DNA of 64,000 bases from Bacillus alkalicellulosilyticus. Its GTDB lineage: Bacteria > Bacillota > Bacilli > Bacillales > Bacillaceae_F. Below the pieces are notes generated by a model. It worked only from the letters and a program-made list of their open reading frames with translations. It had not been told where the DNA came from and did no database searches. The stretch covers positions 1,733,210 through 1,797,209 of the forward strand of contig NZ_KV917381.1 of NCBI RefSeq assembly GCF_002019795.1, in the 5' to 3' direction. Positions 33,675 through 42,468 of the stretch are shown here, piece by piece; the first letter of the stretch is position 1; each line of letters begins with the position of its first letter. A program made the position numbers and the translations under genes.

Positions 33675-34256
33675 TTGTTTGAAATAGTGAAAACACATAG
33701 GCAACAAAAAAAATTTGAAGAAACATGGGAATATATATGCTCACGCCATGGATGGTATAATGACCCTTACTCAGACGATGCTGTTCGCTATAATTTACTT
33801 ATGCCACACACCCTTCGATTTCTTAAACCAAGAGTTGTTGGAACGATAGAATTCATACCATACTCTCCTAATAATCCTTTTAGCACAGTAGAAGGACCTT
33901 CTAGAGCAAATTTTACGAGTTATAATGATATTCAAAAACATCAAACTAGGACTTGGGAGATTGATAAACTATGTATACACGAACAGTACCAGCGTAAAGG
34001 TCATTTTAAAGGTATACTTGAGATTTTTTATAATCATGCCATTACATACTCTCCAAAGTTTTATATTGCGTTAATGGATAAGAAGTTTTATAGAATGCTT
34101 AAAATACTTTATGGTGTGGCAATTGAACAAAGAGGAGATGCCATTTATTCTGGAAAGGATGCATTACTACCAATTGTATTCGATGTTGAAAAAGTAATGG
34201 CTAATGAGGAGCTAATCAATAAATACCTTAATCGAAAAACGCTTACTCAAGCTTAA
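33675..34256 (+). CDS. FeeM/GNAT-like acyltransferase
   Basis: 193 residues if TTG 33675 is the start (AAAGGGG at the right distance); ATG 33657 has no binding site and would add six residues. The core is RVVGTIEFIPY, then WEIDKLCIHEQYQRKGHFKGILEIFYNHA (about 92-121; Q-R-K-G as CoA loop), KFYIALMDKKFYRML, and YGVAIEQRGDAIYSGKDALLPIVFDVE. The final G-D-x-x-Y-x-G...P-x-x-x-D pattern is typical of N-acyl amino acid synthase and autoinducer-synthase-like GNATs that use long acyl donors. Standing 51 bp behind a Lys-rich precursor peptide, it is a candidate peptide acyltransferase. Confidence 0.65.
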   Translation: MFEIVKTHRQQKKFEETWEYICSRHGWYNDPYSDDAVRYNLLMPHTLRFLKPRVVGTIEFIPYSPNNPFSTVEGPSRANFTSYNDIQKHQTRTWEIDKLCIHEQYQRKGHFKGILEIFYNHAITYSPKFYIALMDKKFYRMLKILYGVAIEQRGDAIYSGKDALLPIVFDVEKVMANEELINKYLNRKTLTQA

Positions 34257-34387
34257 TAGGTATACTAATCATAAGATGACCATGCTTTCAAAGTCCTAGT
34301 TACTGAATATAAGGGGGAGTGACAATAATTTAAGAGTTGTCTACATGCATTCCCTCTTTGGCCTTCATTTCAGTCCGCTTCTCTTCG

Positions 34388-34558
34388 TTACTTTTCTCGT
34401 AATAATTCACCAGTGATTGGTGAACACTCCAAGACATAAATAGCAATTTTCAGTAAGAAATCCCTTAATAAACTCGATTTGTCTTTACTTCTAAAAAAGT
34501 ACTTCCTCATTGATTTGATTCCTTCTGTTTGTTTTTCACGATACTTTTCCTCTACACA
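34388..34558 (-). pseudogene. Possible gene remnant, minus strand
   Basis: A frame of about 56 codons without a convincing start reads EEKYREKQTEGIKSMRKYFF... to ...LECSPITGELLREK. The EKQTEGI part is faintly like the tail of serine recombinases, but the rest does not follow. It lies in the 620-bp gap between the acyltransferase and phoX, in which I see no other gene. Low confidence. Confidence 0.2.
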
Positions 34559-34769
34559 TAATCTTTAAATAGATTTTAGACACTATTAACATTTTAACAA
34601 ATCTCCTAATTACAAATAATTTAATATGAGAACAAAGTAATATGTACATAAAGCTTTCGACAGGGTAGTTTATGATTTGGCAGGATGAGAGATTTGGATA
34701 AAACATATTTTCTACAGAAAGTAGGATAAAAATGATGTATTTATGCATCAATAGTTGTGCTTTTAGGAT

Positions 34770-34822
34770 TTAACAATATAACCACAGTAATTACATTTTA
34801 TATTTGCATTCCTTTGTTACAT
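34770..34822 (+). promoter_or_regulatory. Candidate Pho boxes upstream of phoX
   Basis: TTAACA (34770), ACCACA (34781), TTACAT (34791), TTGCAT (34804) and TTACAT (34817): hexamers close to the PhoP consensus TT(A/T)ACA at roughly 11-13 bp intervals, just ahead of a phosphatase gene. The periodicity is imperfect. Confidence 0.4.
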
Positions 34823-34880
34823 TTTGAATAGTTGTTGCAGCTTGTCCAGACACCAAAAAAATTGGGGAGGAACAGGAATC

Positions 34881-36338
34881 ATGGAGAGTAACATGAACAG
34901 ACGTGATTTTTTAAAGCTTGGTAGCATTGGAACAGTAGCCTTAACACTAGGGTCAGCGGGTGTGTTATCACTTGCAGGAGGAACGACAGGATTCGCTTCG
35001 AATGCAGACACAACTAAAGGTAAAGGTTGGGGCGGATATGGGCCACTAAAGAAAGATCCCAATGGCATCCTTGATTTGCCAGAAGGATTTAATTACAAGA
35101 TTATCTCAACAAGTGGACAAGCAATGGTGAACCCAAGCGGAGATGTTGTTCCTGGATTACTAGACGGAATGGCTGCATATAAGGGACCAAAAAATACAAC
35201 GATTCTTGTTCGTAATCATGAGTTAGGTACAAACCATCAATGGCCTGTAAATGGGAAAAATCCATGGAGTAAATCAGCGGCTGGTGGAACGACTGCTCTT
35301 ATTGTTGGACCAAACCGGGAAGTGATTAGTGAGTATGTGACGAACTCAGGAAACATCCGTAATTGTGCAGGGGGACCTTCGACTTGGGGAACATGGCTAA
35401 CCTGTGAAGAAACACGTAATATGGGACATGGTTTTGTTTTTGAAGTTAATCCATTAGACCCGGAAAATGAAATGTCTAGAACACCGATTCGTGACATGGG
35501 TTATTTTTCTCATGAGGCATGTGCAGTTGACCCTTCTACTGGCATTTGGTATTTAACTGAGGATAATGATGCTTCCTTCTTATACCGTTTTACCCCTCAT
35601 AACCAAAGTCAACAATTAGGGTCATTACAAGAAGGAGGAATTCTTGAAGCAGCGGCTTTAGATGAACTTCCGAGTAACCAAGCTAGTCAGTTTACGCCTG
35701 GACAAAAAGTGGGTGTCGTTTGGAAACAAGTCAACCCAGAACGAGCCAAGGAAGATGCAATGGCCCTTGGGTGTATTCGTTTCACACGTCTTGAGGGAGC
35801 ATGGTTTGGTGGTGGAGCCCTTTGGTTTGACGATACCAGTGCAAGAACAACTACCGCGCCAGGAAGATTCGGTCGTGTATATCGGTACTTCCCAGCTACA
35901 AATACATTAGAACTATTTTTTGAATCGTCTTCAACAAATGAATTGCATGCTCCTGATAATGTAACGATTACTCCATGGGGTGACCTTTGGATTGCTGAAG
36001 ATGGAAATCCTCAAGGTGACCGTATTATCGGTTTAACTCCTGAAGGGAATGTGTATGAGTTTGCAAAGAATGTATTTAATAGCTCGGAATTTGCCGGAGT
36101 GTGCTTCTCTCCTGATGGAAAAACAATGTATGTCAACATCCAAAGTCCTGGTTTTACGATTGCAATATGGGGACCATTTGCAAGAAGAAACTCTGCTCGT
36201 CAATTTGCGATGAGTCATGCGGCACCACCACCAGGGTTCGCGCCTCAACTGTCGGACAAGATTATCGCGTACGCGGAAAAAGAAGGGATGTCTCCTTTAG
36301 CAGCTGCTGTACTCGATCGTCATGGCGTTACTCTTTAA
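34881..36338 (+). CDS. phoX: PhoX-family alkaline phosphatase, Tat-exported
   Basis: 485 residues. ATG 34881 with GGGGAGG upstream is chosen; a second ATG four codons on is possible. The twin-arginine signal NRRDFLKLGS is followed by a hydrophobic segment and a likely cleavage near GGTTGFA. The body has the DUF839/PhoX blocks: RNHELGTNHQWP, NCAGGPSTWGTWLTCEE, YFSHEACAVDPSTGIWYLTEDN, ARTTTAPGRFGRVYRY, HAPDNVTITPWGDLWIAEDG, GVCFSPDGKTMYVNIQSPG. PhoX enzymes are calcium/iron-dependent phosphomonoesterases made under phosphate limitation. The Tat component TatA is encoded 30 bp downstream, as with PhoD-TatAd in B. subtilis. Confidence 0.88.
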   Translation: MESNMNRRDFLKLGSIGTVALTLGSAGVLSLAGGTTGFASNADTTKGKGWGGYGPLKKDPNGILDLPEGFNYKIISTSGQAMVNPSGDVVPGLLDGMAAYKGPKNTTILVRNHELGTNHQWPVNGKNPWSKSAAGGTTALIVGPNREVISEYVTNSGNIRNCAGGPSTWGTWLTCEETRNMGHGFVFEVNPLDPENEMSRTPIRDMGYFSHEACAVDPSTGIWYLTEDNDASFLYRFTPHNQSQQLGSLQEGGILEAAALDELPSNQASQFTPGQKVGVVWKQVNPERAKEDAMALGCIRFTRLEGAWFGGGALWFDDTSARTTTAPGRFGRVYRYFPATNTLELFFESSSTNELHAPDNVTITPWGDLWIAEDGNPQGDRIIGLTPEGNVYEFAKNVFNSSEFAGVCFSPDGKTMYVNIQSPGFTIAIWGPFARRNSARQFAMSHAAPPPGFAPQLSDKIIAYAEKEGMSPLAAAVLDRHGVTL

Positions 36339-36368
36339 TAGAATTCGAAAAAATAAGGAGGTTGTCTC

Positions 36369-36602
36369 ATGCTTTCGAATATTGGAATCCCTGGTCTTAT
36401 TCTTGTTCTGGTCATCGCCCTCATCATTTTTGGCCCATCTAAGCTGCCTGAAATCGGGAGAGCGTTTGGAAGTACGCTAAAGGAATTTAAAAAAGCTACA
36501 AATGAGCTTGTAAACACAGATGGATTAGAAAACAAGAAAGAAGAAAGAACAACTCTTCAAGCTGTTGAGCAAGCAAATAGCAAAACAGGAAGCAATATTT
36601 GA
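36369..36602 (+). CDS. tatA: Twin-arginine translocase subunit TatA
   Basis: 77 residues, AAGGAGG ahead of ATG 36369. Short N-terminal TM (about 5-22), the [14 protein letters not shown] hinge and amphipathic helix (about 22-42), then a charged tail: the complete TatA layout. It directly follows a Tat substrate gene (phoX), suggesting a dedicated translocase as in the PhoD-TatAdCd system. No tatC is seen in the window, so the TatC partner must be encoded elsewhere. Confidence 0.92.
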   Translation: MLSNIGIPGLILVLVIALIIFGPSKLPEIGRAFGSTLKEFKKATNELVNTDGLENKKEERTTLQAVEQANSKTGSNI

Positions 36603-36660
36603 CCTCAAGTTGCGTTGCTCTTGCTCTCCTTTTAGATAGAACAACCTACAGGTAATTCTA

Positions 36661-37201
36661 GAGAAAAAGGTAGCAGAAGCACAACGAGTGCTTTTAAGGC
36701 GAGTAAACGGTTCTAAAAACTGGAACAAACAACGAATGAAAGTGGAGCGAATTCACGATAAAATTGAAAACAAGATTTAAGACGTTTTTCATAAAACCTC
36801 TACCGATTTTACAAACCACGATATTATCGGAATAGAGAGTCAACAAATCACCAACCTGATGAAAAATGAGAAGAACGCGAAATCTATCGTTGATGTGTCT
36901 TGGTACCGATTCAAAACGATGTTAGTGTACAAGGCTGAATGGTACGGTAAGACAGTCGTGGAAGTGAGTAAAACCTTCCTAGCTCTCAGTTGTGTTCGAG
37001 TTGCGCATTTAAATATAAAGACGTTTAAGATCAATGGTTGCTTGAATTTTAAAAAATGAAGCTAATAGAACCGTCGGTGCGACGACGGAGATAGCCCTAA
37101 TCCATAACTGGTGGGTAGTTCAAGAACGGAGTGTTTCCTTAAGTAAGGTTGTTTTTCGTAAACGACTCTCACAGACATCACCAGTAACATCGACTAATTA
37201 G
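36661..37201 (+). pseudogene. Decayed TnpB (IS200/IS605, IS1341-type) gene
   Basis: One frame from 36661 to a TGA at 37057 reads AEAQRVLLRRVNGSKNWNKQ, RMKVERIHDKIENKI, an in-frame TAA (36778-36780), DVFHKTSTDFTNHDIIGIES, MKNEKNAKSIVDVSWYRF and YKAEWYGKTVVEVSKTF. These are TnpB motifs: the R-IH-KI helix, the I-I-x-E strand, LAKSIxDxSW, and EYKAEWYGxTVVxVDRFFPSS. The zinc-finger part is degraded. A +1 frame then carries EANRTVGATTEIALIHN to TAG 37199-37201, like the usual TnpB tail. The N-terminal half is missing and no TnpA or clear ends are seen. Clearly a pseudogene; the 3' end could still contain an omega-RNA-like sequence. Confidence 0.8.
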
Positions 37202-37216
37202 AAAGGAAGAAGGAGC

Positions 37217-37384
37217 ATGATAGCTGTTTGTTCAAAACATGTGAAAAGTGGAATCACTAGGCTTGATGTCCCGCACGTATATAAAATGAATGGAGACAAT
37301 AAAACGGAGTGTAAATGCAAATTTTGTCCATTACATGCTGAGTATAAAATTAGTAATTCATTACCTTATACAATGGCGAAATAA
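37217..37384 (+). CDS. Small cysteine-rich protein
   Basis: 55 residues from ATG 37217 with AAGAAGGAG upstream. A Cys5...His8 pair and CKCKFCPLH (about 32-40) could bind one metal ion. No TM. Directly behind the TnpB remnant and with a good binding site, it is likely a real short gene rather than part of the pseudogene. Family not recognised; the pattern recalls small zinc-binding proteins of bacilli (C-x-C-x2-C). Confidence 0.5.
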   Translation: MIAVCSKHVKSGITRLDVPHVYKMNGDNKTECKCKFCPLHAEYKISNSLPYTMAK

Positions 37385-37400
37385 TTGTACGAGAGTTAGT

Positions 37401-37447
37401 TTGAGGCTGCGTCAAGAACAATAATTCAACGGACACAGCCTCAATTT
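37401..37447. terminator. Terminator between converging genes
   Basis: TTGAGGCTG / CAGCCTCAA stem with a 26-base loop; TTTA on the plus side. Confidence 0.45.
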
Positions 37448-37454
37448 ATGTAAA

Positions 37455-37979
37455 TTACTTCCTTAAAACCCCTAAATACGCTTCCCAAGGTCCTACATCC
37501 ATTCTATATCGTTTAGCCATAACCCTAACAATTTGTGAAATGTGTGTTAAATCATGGACTACCCATGTTGAAAGTAATTCTCTAACCTTTACGTCACCAA
37601 AGGCAGGGTGAGTACCTTGTAATGCAAGTTGGGCATCATCTTCTATCAGATTTCTTATGATTTTAATATTTTGCTCTCTACTTATTTTGAACTGTTGCAG
37701 CTTTTGTTCGAGTGTGTTATTTTTCAACTCACGTAAATGAGAAAAGAGATCAAATTCAGGAAACGGCGTGCTTTTCCCTTTTTGTAGGATATGCTCTAGT
37801 CTAGGGAGCCAGTTCGTTTTCTCTCCTTCAATGAGGTGAGCGATGACCTCTGTGGCGTTCCAAGTATCATCTCCTTCATTACTAAGTACCCATCCTGGCG
37901 ATAACCCAGTTAATAAAGACGCCAATGTTTGCGGTGTTCGCTCCAACACTTCAATGGCTTCGTTCAGTGAGAAATTCAT
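37455..37979 (-). CDS. DinB/YfiT-like metal-binding protein
   Basis: 174 residues, four-helix bundle pattern. Metal ligands are seen as His48 (ATEVIAHLIEGEK) and the pair in WVVHDLTHISQIVRVMAKRY (about 139-158), the DinB_2 signature. Family members bind Ni/Zn; many are thiol (bacillithiol)-dependent transferases. It starts directly after the stop of the MocR gene (no gap), so the two form an operon. AGAAAGGAG lies within the end of that gene. Confidence 0.85.
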   Translation of the reverse strand: MNFSLNEAIEVLERTPQTLASLLTGLSPGWVLSNEGDDTWNATEVIAHLIEGEKTNWLPRLEHILQKGKSTPFPEFDLFSHLRELKNNTLEQKLQQFKISREQNIKIIRNLIEDDAQLALQGTHPAFGDVKVRELLSTWVVHDLTHISQIVRVMAKRYRMDVGPWEAYLGVLRK

Positions 37980-39392
37980 TTAAAAACTCCTTTCTAGTTG
38001 AATTAATTTTTTCATACCTTCGCGAATTTGTTGATCATTGGCAAAAGAATAACTTAGCCTTACCCAGGAAGATAATTGATTCTCAGGGTCACATACAAAG
38101 CCTGGAACAAAGGATATGGAATGACTAAGGGCCTTATTAAACAAGAGCTTTCCCCGTTCAGTTCCAGGAAGGCGAGCCCAAATGTTTAAGCCACCACTAG
38201 GACTGACCCAAGACCAGTCTGTTATAGCTAATTCCTCCTCCATTATTTCTTTTCTTATTTGAAGTGCAATCCGAAGCTTTTCTATATGTGTCTGTAATCG
38301 TGGTGAAGAAAAATAATGAAGGAATATTTTTTGATTTAAAAGAGGTGACCCATTATCAATTAATGCTTTTGAAGAGACGAGCGGCTTCATCAAAGAATGT
38401 TGGCAGACAATGGCTGCCACTCGTAACCCAGGAGAAATGTATTTACAAAAACTGCGAATATAGATGACCGTTCCTGTTGTATCAAATGTATACAAAGGAG
38501 GAGGAGGAGCTTTTTTAAAATAAATATCATGGTAAGCGTCATCTTCTACTAACAGACAGCGATATTGTTCAGCCAGTTGAACTAGCTCTTTTCGTTGGTT
38601 AACAGGTATCGTATAGCCAGTTGGGTTTTGGAAAGTTGGGTTCAGGTAAAACAATCTTGGTTTCCATGTTTTCATTGCATATTCAACTTCGTTTAGGTCG
38701 TATCCTTCTGGGGTAATTGTAACGGTTTGAATATGGGCTCCTCTTGCCTTAAAGACGTCAATCGCTGCGCTATAACTCGGTCGTTCAAACAGCACGGTGT
38801 CTCTTGGTTTGATGAACGTTTGGGCGACAAGGTAAATTCCTTGTTGCGAACCTGAGAGCACTAGTAACTCCTCTTGATTCAGCTCTGTTTTATATTGTGT
38901 AGATAGATAGTGAGCTAGAGAAGCACGAAGCTCTTCATCGCCTTTTACCGTAGCGTAGGTTGCCAATAGCTTTGGATATAAATCAAATACATTTTTAACA
39001 TAATCCGAAAAAAAATGGTTAGGTAAAAGATTAGGGTCAATTAACGCTTGAGCAAAGTTATAATCAACTTTCGTTTGATGAATTTCAGACAAACTACTTT
39101 TATGTTCATAGGCGGTAATCAATGGTGAACCGCTGAGCGGGAAAGAAGGTTGAGTACGTGCTTGGACTTGGACAAAGTAACCAACTTTATCTTTGACATA
39201 GATTTTATTATCGTTTTTCAGCATAGTATACGCTTTTAGTACTGTTAATCGATGAACCTGAAACTCTATAGCTAGTTGTCTAATAGACGGTAGTTTTTCA
39301 TGTTCAAGCCAATCTTTACTTTCAATTCGCTGAAGAACATAATCATAGATTTGTATAAAAAGATGATCATTGCGTTTCTTACTTGTACCCAT
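37980..39392 (-). CDS. MocR-type regulator (GntR helix-turn-helix plus aminotransferase domain)
   Basis: 470 residues; the second ATG (39392) is preferred because GGGGG then lies 7-8 bases ahead. N-terminal GntR winged helix (about 10-75; KLPSIRQLAIEFQVHRLTVLKAYTML), then a fold-type I PLP domain with GSQQGIYLVAQTF, YLNPTFQNPTGYTIP (N and P of the PLP pocket) and SFCKYISPGLRVA carrying the PLP lysine. MocR proteins sense PLP with an amine or amino acid and usually control a divergent gene. That gene here is an EamA exporter, and two TGTAACA repeats lie between. Confidence 0.88.
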   Translation of the reverse strand: MGTSKKRNDHLFIQIYDYVLQRIESKDWLEHEKLPSIRQLAIEFQVHRLTVLKAYTMLKNDNKIYVKDKVGYFVQVQARTQPSFPLSGSPLITAYEHKSSLSEIHQTKVDYNFAQALIDPNLLPNHFFSDYVKNVFDLYPKLLATYATVKGDEELRASLAHYLSTQYKTELNQEELLVLSGSQQGIYLVAQTFIKPRDTVLFERPSYSAAIDVFKARGAHIQTVTITPEGYDLNEVEYAMKTWKPRLFYLNPTFQNPTGYTIPVNQRKELVQLAEQYRCLLVEDDAYHDIYFKKAPPPPLYTFDTTGTVIYIRSFCKYISPGLRVAAIVCQHSLMKPLVSSKALIDNGSPLLNQKIFLHYFSSPRLQTHIEKLRIALQIRKEIMEEELAITDWSWVSPSGGLNIWARLPGTERGKLLFNKALSHSISFVPGFVCDPENQLSSWVRLSYSFANDQQIREGMKKLIQLERSF

Positions 39393-39419
39393 TTTCATAC
39401 CCCCAATAGATGATTTAAG

Positions 39420-39438
39420 TGTAACACAGGATGTAACA
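39420..39438. promoter_or_regulatory. Direct-repeat operator candidate of the MocR regulator
   Basis: TGTAACA at 39420-39426 and 39432-39438, 12 bp apart, in the 115-bp region between the divergent regulator and exporter genes. MocR proteins often bind direct repeats in such positions. Confidence 0.45.
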
Positions 39439-39507
39439 AACTGGTCTAGTAAGATAAAACTGTTCTACTCCTATTCATTTACGATTGGTAAAAAGGAGGA
39501 GAGTTTT

Positions 39508-40434
39508 ATGGTCATTGTTAGTTATTTAATCATGTGTTTTATTTTTGCTACAACTTTCTTAGGAATAAAAATTGGGGTAGACGCTGGTTTGCCACCTTTT
39601 TTATCGGGAGGCCTTCGTTTTTTTGTTGCTGGATTTATCTTGTATGTGATTTTATATAGTACGAAGAAGGCAACCTTACCTATTTTTTTTCGAAAAGAGA
39701 TGCTGTTGACTGGATTATGTTTAACCTTTGGAACCTTTTCGACGTTGTATTGGGCAGAGCAATATGTAACATCAGGGGTAGCGGCTGTATTGTCTGCTAC
39801 TGGACCAATCGCTATCGTTTTCATTCAAGTACTTCTAAAACAATCTACCAATCGCCTATCAGTAGTGGGGTGCTTTTTTGGAGTTTGTGGCGTATTCCTT
39901 TTGGCACTTCCTAGTTTTACTTTACCAGGTCATACTTTATGGCTTTATGGATGTCTTGCGATTATTGTAGGGCAAGTCTTTTATGGAGGGGGTACCATTT
40001 ATACAAAGTATGTCATCAATAAATTAAAGGACTCGTCACCAATTGCCTTAAATGCTGTCCAAATGATGTACGGGGGGCTAGCATTGCTGCTCTTATCAGC
40101 AGCAACAGAAAGAGAATTTGATGTTACGTTTAACCTAGCTGCACTAGGTTCTCTTCTTTATTTAATTGTAGTTGGTTCAATGGTCGGGCACAGTCTGTAC
40201 TATTGGTTAGTTGGGAGAACGAATCCAATTTTTCCGTCGACATGGCTATTCATTTCGCCTGTTATTGCCTTATTATTAGGGGCGTTTTTTTATAAGGAAC
40301 CTCTTACATCGTTAATGGTACTTGGAAGCTTTACAATTATTATTGGGACAGCGCTTGTTAATCATAAAGCGCTAGCTAAGGTAATAAAAAGAAAAAAGGG
40401 AAGAGGATTAGAGAAGAAAGCAAAAGTAGTGTAG
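39508..40434 (+). CDS. EamA/DMT-family exporter
   Basis: 308 residues; ATG 39508 with AAAAAGGAGGAG upstream. Ten hydrophobic segments in two halves of five, the EamA duplicate layout. Landmarks are ATTFLGIKIGVDAGLPPFLSGGLRFFVAG in the first half and SMVGHSLYYWLVGRTNPIFPSTWLFISPVIALLLGAFFYKEPL in the second. Such proteins export amino acids, purines or other metabolites. The divergent MocR regulator suggests an amino acid or amine substrate. Basic C-terminus KRKKGRGLEKKAK. Confidence 0.88.
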   Translation: MVIVSYLIMCFIFATTFLGIKIGVDAGLPPFLSGGLRFFVAGFILYVILYSTKKATLPIFFRKEMLLTGLCLTFGTFSTLYWAEQYVTSGVAAVLSATGPIAIVFIQVLLKQSTNRLSVVGCFFGVCGVFLLALPSFTLPGHTLWLYGCLAIIVGQVFYGGGTIYTKYVINKLKDSSPIALNAVQMMYGGLALLLLSAATEREFDVTFNLAALGSLLYLIVVGSMVGHSLYYWLVGRTNPIFPSTWLFISPVIALLLGAFFYKEPLTSLMVLGSFTIIIGTALVNHKALAKVIKRKKGRGLEKKAKVV

Positions 40435-40471
40435 GAAAGAGATGTAAGACATAACTAGTTAACATTGCTAA

Positions 40472-40514
40472 GAGGGCACGGAAAAAGTTAAAACCTAACT
40501 TTTTCCGTGCCCTC
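40472..40514. terminator. Bidirectional terminator, recurring hairpin family
   Basis: GAGGGCACGGAAAAAGTTA / TAACTTTTTCCGTGCCCTC perfect 19-bp stem between converging genes. Confidence 0.8.
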
Positions 40515-40545
40515 ATAATTCAACCTATTGTTCAGGACTCTTATC

Positions 40546-42234
40546 TTAAAGTTTAAATTTACCTACTAACCGTTGTAGCTTTTCAGCCATCTCAGATAAT
40601 GAGGATGCTGATGAACTAATTTCTTCCATAGAAGCAAGAGTTTCCTCAGAAGAAGCAGCAACCGTATGTCCATTTTCAGCTGTTTCTTTTGAGATACTAG
40701 CAAGCTCATCAATTGATGCAGTAACTTGTTGGGAACTTGCAGCAATTTGTTGAGATGCGGATGAAACTTCATCAATTTGTTCTGATACTTTCTTTATCGA
40801 TGATAAAATCTGGTCGAATGATTCACCAGCTCGGTTCATCATTTCCTCACCAGAATAAGCGTCTTCAGTTCCTTTTTCCATTGCATCTACGGCCGAGGAT
40901 GTCTCTTTTAATATTTCAGAAATTAACTCGGAAATTTGACTAGCGGAAGCGGTAGATTGCTCGGCAAGCTTACGAACTTCATCGGCTACTACGGCAAATC
41001 CTTTTCCTTGTTCTCCGGCACGGGCGGCTTCAATCGCTGCATTTAACGCCAATAGATTAGTTTGATTTGAAATTGCTGTAATCACTTCTAAAATGCTGTT
41101 AATCTCGATTGATCGGTCTTCCAGTCTTTGAACAACTTGAGCCGCACTTTCCACAGAGACGCGGACGGTACTCATTTGTTCTACTGATTTTTTAATATAT
41201 TCGTTTCCATTATCAGCTTGTTGGCTTGCTTCATAAGAAGATTCCGAAGCTAGTGAAGATGATTCAGCAATCGTTTGGATTGTAGAAGTCATTTCTTCAA
41301 GTGCGCTTAAAGATTCTTCTGTGCCTTGCATTTGGGTTTCTGAATGAGCAGCTACTTGTTGAATCGAAACAGTGACTTGGTCAGTTGCTAATTTAGCTTC
41401 TGTTGAACTAGCAGTTAGTTGTTCCGATGACGCGGCAACATCAACGGTCATATCTTTTACTTCTTTTATTAGATGTTGAATGTTACCCATCATTGAGTTA
41501 AATGATTGGGCTAAGTGACCAATTTCATCCTTGCTCTTTATTTCTAATCTTGCCGTTAGGTCACCTTCGTTTTGCGCCAACTCTTTTAGCTTAGTAGTCA
41601 CTAAAGATAAGCGCGATGTTATCGAGTTAGAAATCGTAAAAGCAACACCAATTCCAGCGATGATAGCTAATGCAATGGCAATAAAGCTGATGACTGAACG
41701 TACAAACATTACCTCTTTATTTCGTTCGATAGTTTCAGCAGTTCTAGTATTTTGAATTTCCGTAAATTCAGCTAAATTTTTAGAAAAGATAGTACGAACA
41801 TTACGATAGTCACCGTGATAAATCACCATAGCACTTTCCTTATCCGAACGAGCTAAGGAGATGATTTGTGACTCTAATGAAATAAGTTCATTATTATATT
41901 GGTCAAGTTCAGCAAATATTTCTTTACTCCGTTCGTGCTGTAAAAGAGGAATTGCTTGGTCAATGAGAGATTCAATTCGTTCCGCTGATTGGTTATAATT
42001 GTCTAGTTCTGCATTGTTATAAGGCTCAATCATGATTCCTTTTACTGCACTAGTTAACTCTAAATCCTCATATTGAATTTCATAGGCTAAGCTTAGTAGT
42101 TGCACATTTTGGTTTGTAAAATCTTCAAATGCTTTGTTTAACGTGACTAATGAATAGAGTAGGTATCCAGCTGCACCTCCTGCCAACAATAGAATCATAG
42201 CAAATGATAAGAAAAGCTTTTTCTTGATACTCAA
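40546..42234 (-). CDS. Methyl-accepting chemotaxis protein
   Basis: 562 residues if the TTG at 42234 ([11 protein letters not shown]) is used; AAAGGTG is well placed for it. TM1 at about 8-30, a helical 4HB-type sensor domain (30-180) without other known ligand fold, TM2 at about 183-205, a HAMP domain, and the signalling hairpin with the tip [22 protein letters not shown] (about 388-409). The [10 protein letters not shown] region near the end is a likely methylation helix. No other chemotaxis gene is near, which is usual for scattered receptors. Monocistronic. Confidence 0.92.
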   Translation of the reverse strand: MSIKKKLFLSFAMILLLAGGAAGYLLYSLVTLNKAFEDFTNQNVQLLSLAYEIQYEDLELTSAVKGIMIEPYNNAELDNYNQSAERIESLIDQAIPLLQHERSKEIFAELDQYNNELISLESQIISLARSDKESAMVIYHGDYRNVRTIFSKNLAEFTEIQNTRTAETIERNKEVMFVRSVISFIAIALAIIAGIGVAFTISNSITSRLSLVTTKLKELAQNEGDLTARLEIKSKDEIGHLAQSFNSMMGNIQHLIKEVKDMTVDVAASSEQLTASSTEAKLATDQVTVSIQQVAAHSETQMQGTEESLSALEEMTSTIQTIAESSSLASESSYEASQQADNGNEYIKKSVEQMSTVRVSVESAAQVVQRLEDRSIEINSILEVITAISNQTNLLALNAAIEAARAGEQGKGFAVVADEVRKLAEQSTASASQISELISEILKETSSAVDAMEKGTEDAYSGEEMMNRAGESFDQILSSIKKVSEQIDEVSSASQQIAASSQQVTASIDELASISKETAENGHTVAASSEETLASMEEISSSASSLSEMAEKLQRLVGKFKL

Positions 42235-42427
42235 TTTCAACACACCTTTCAAATTCTAGCTGAGCGTTCAAATGATGTAAAAGGAGGGAAGGCTCACGAT
42301 AGTAGTATGATTCATTATAGCTTTAATATAAAAGTTTTAACAGTGGCACTTTATGTTAAGTCATGATAATTAGGCGTGTTTCATAGGGTCATTTAACATG
42401 AAAACAGTAGCCAATTGGGTAACAGTG

Positions 42428-42436
42428 CATAGGGTA
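42428..42436 (+). promoter_or_regulatory. Sigma-K-like -10 element
   Basis: CATAGGGTA fits the sigma-K -10 consensus CATA-N3-TA, 33 bp before the coat-like gene. The -35 (AC) is not well matched at 16-17 bp. Confidence 0.4.
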
Positions 42437-42468
42437 ATGTGTAGAAACATATAGGAGGTAAGTATAAA

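Noticed and set aside
33463-34256. Complete lasso peptide cluster
   Set aside because: No asparagine-synthetase-like cyclase, leader peptidase or recognition-element gene is seen on either side, and the core lacks the ring-forming acid at the usual position.
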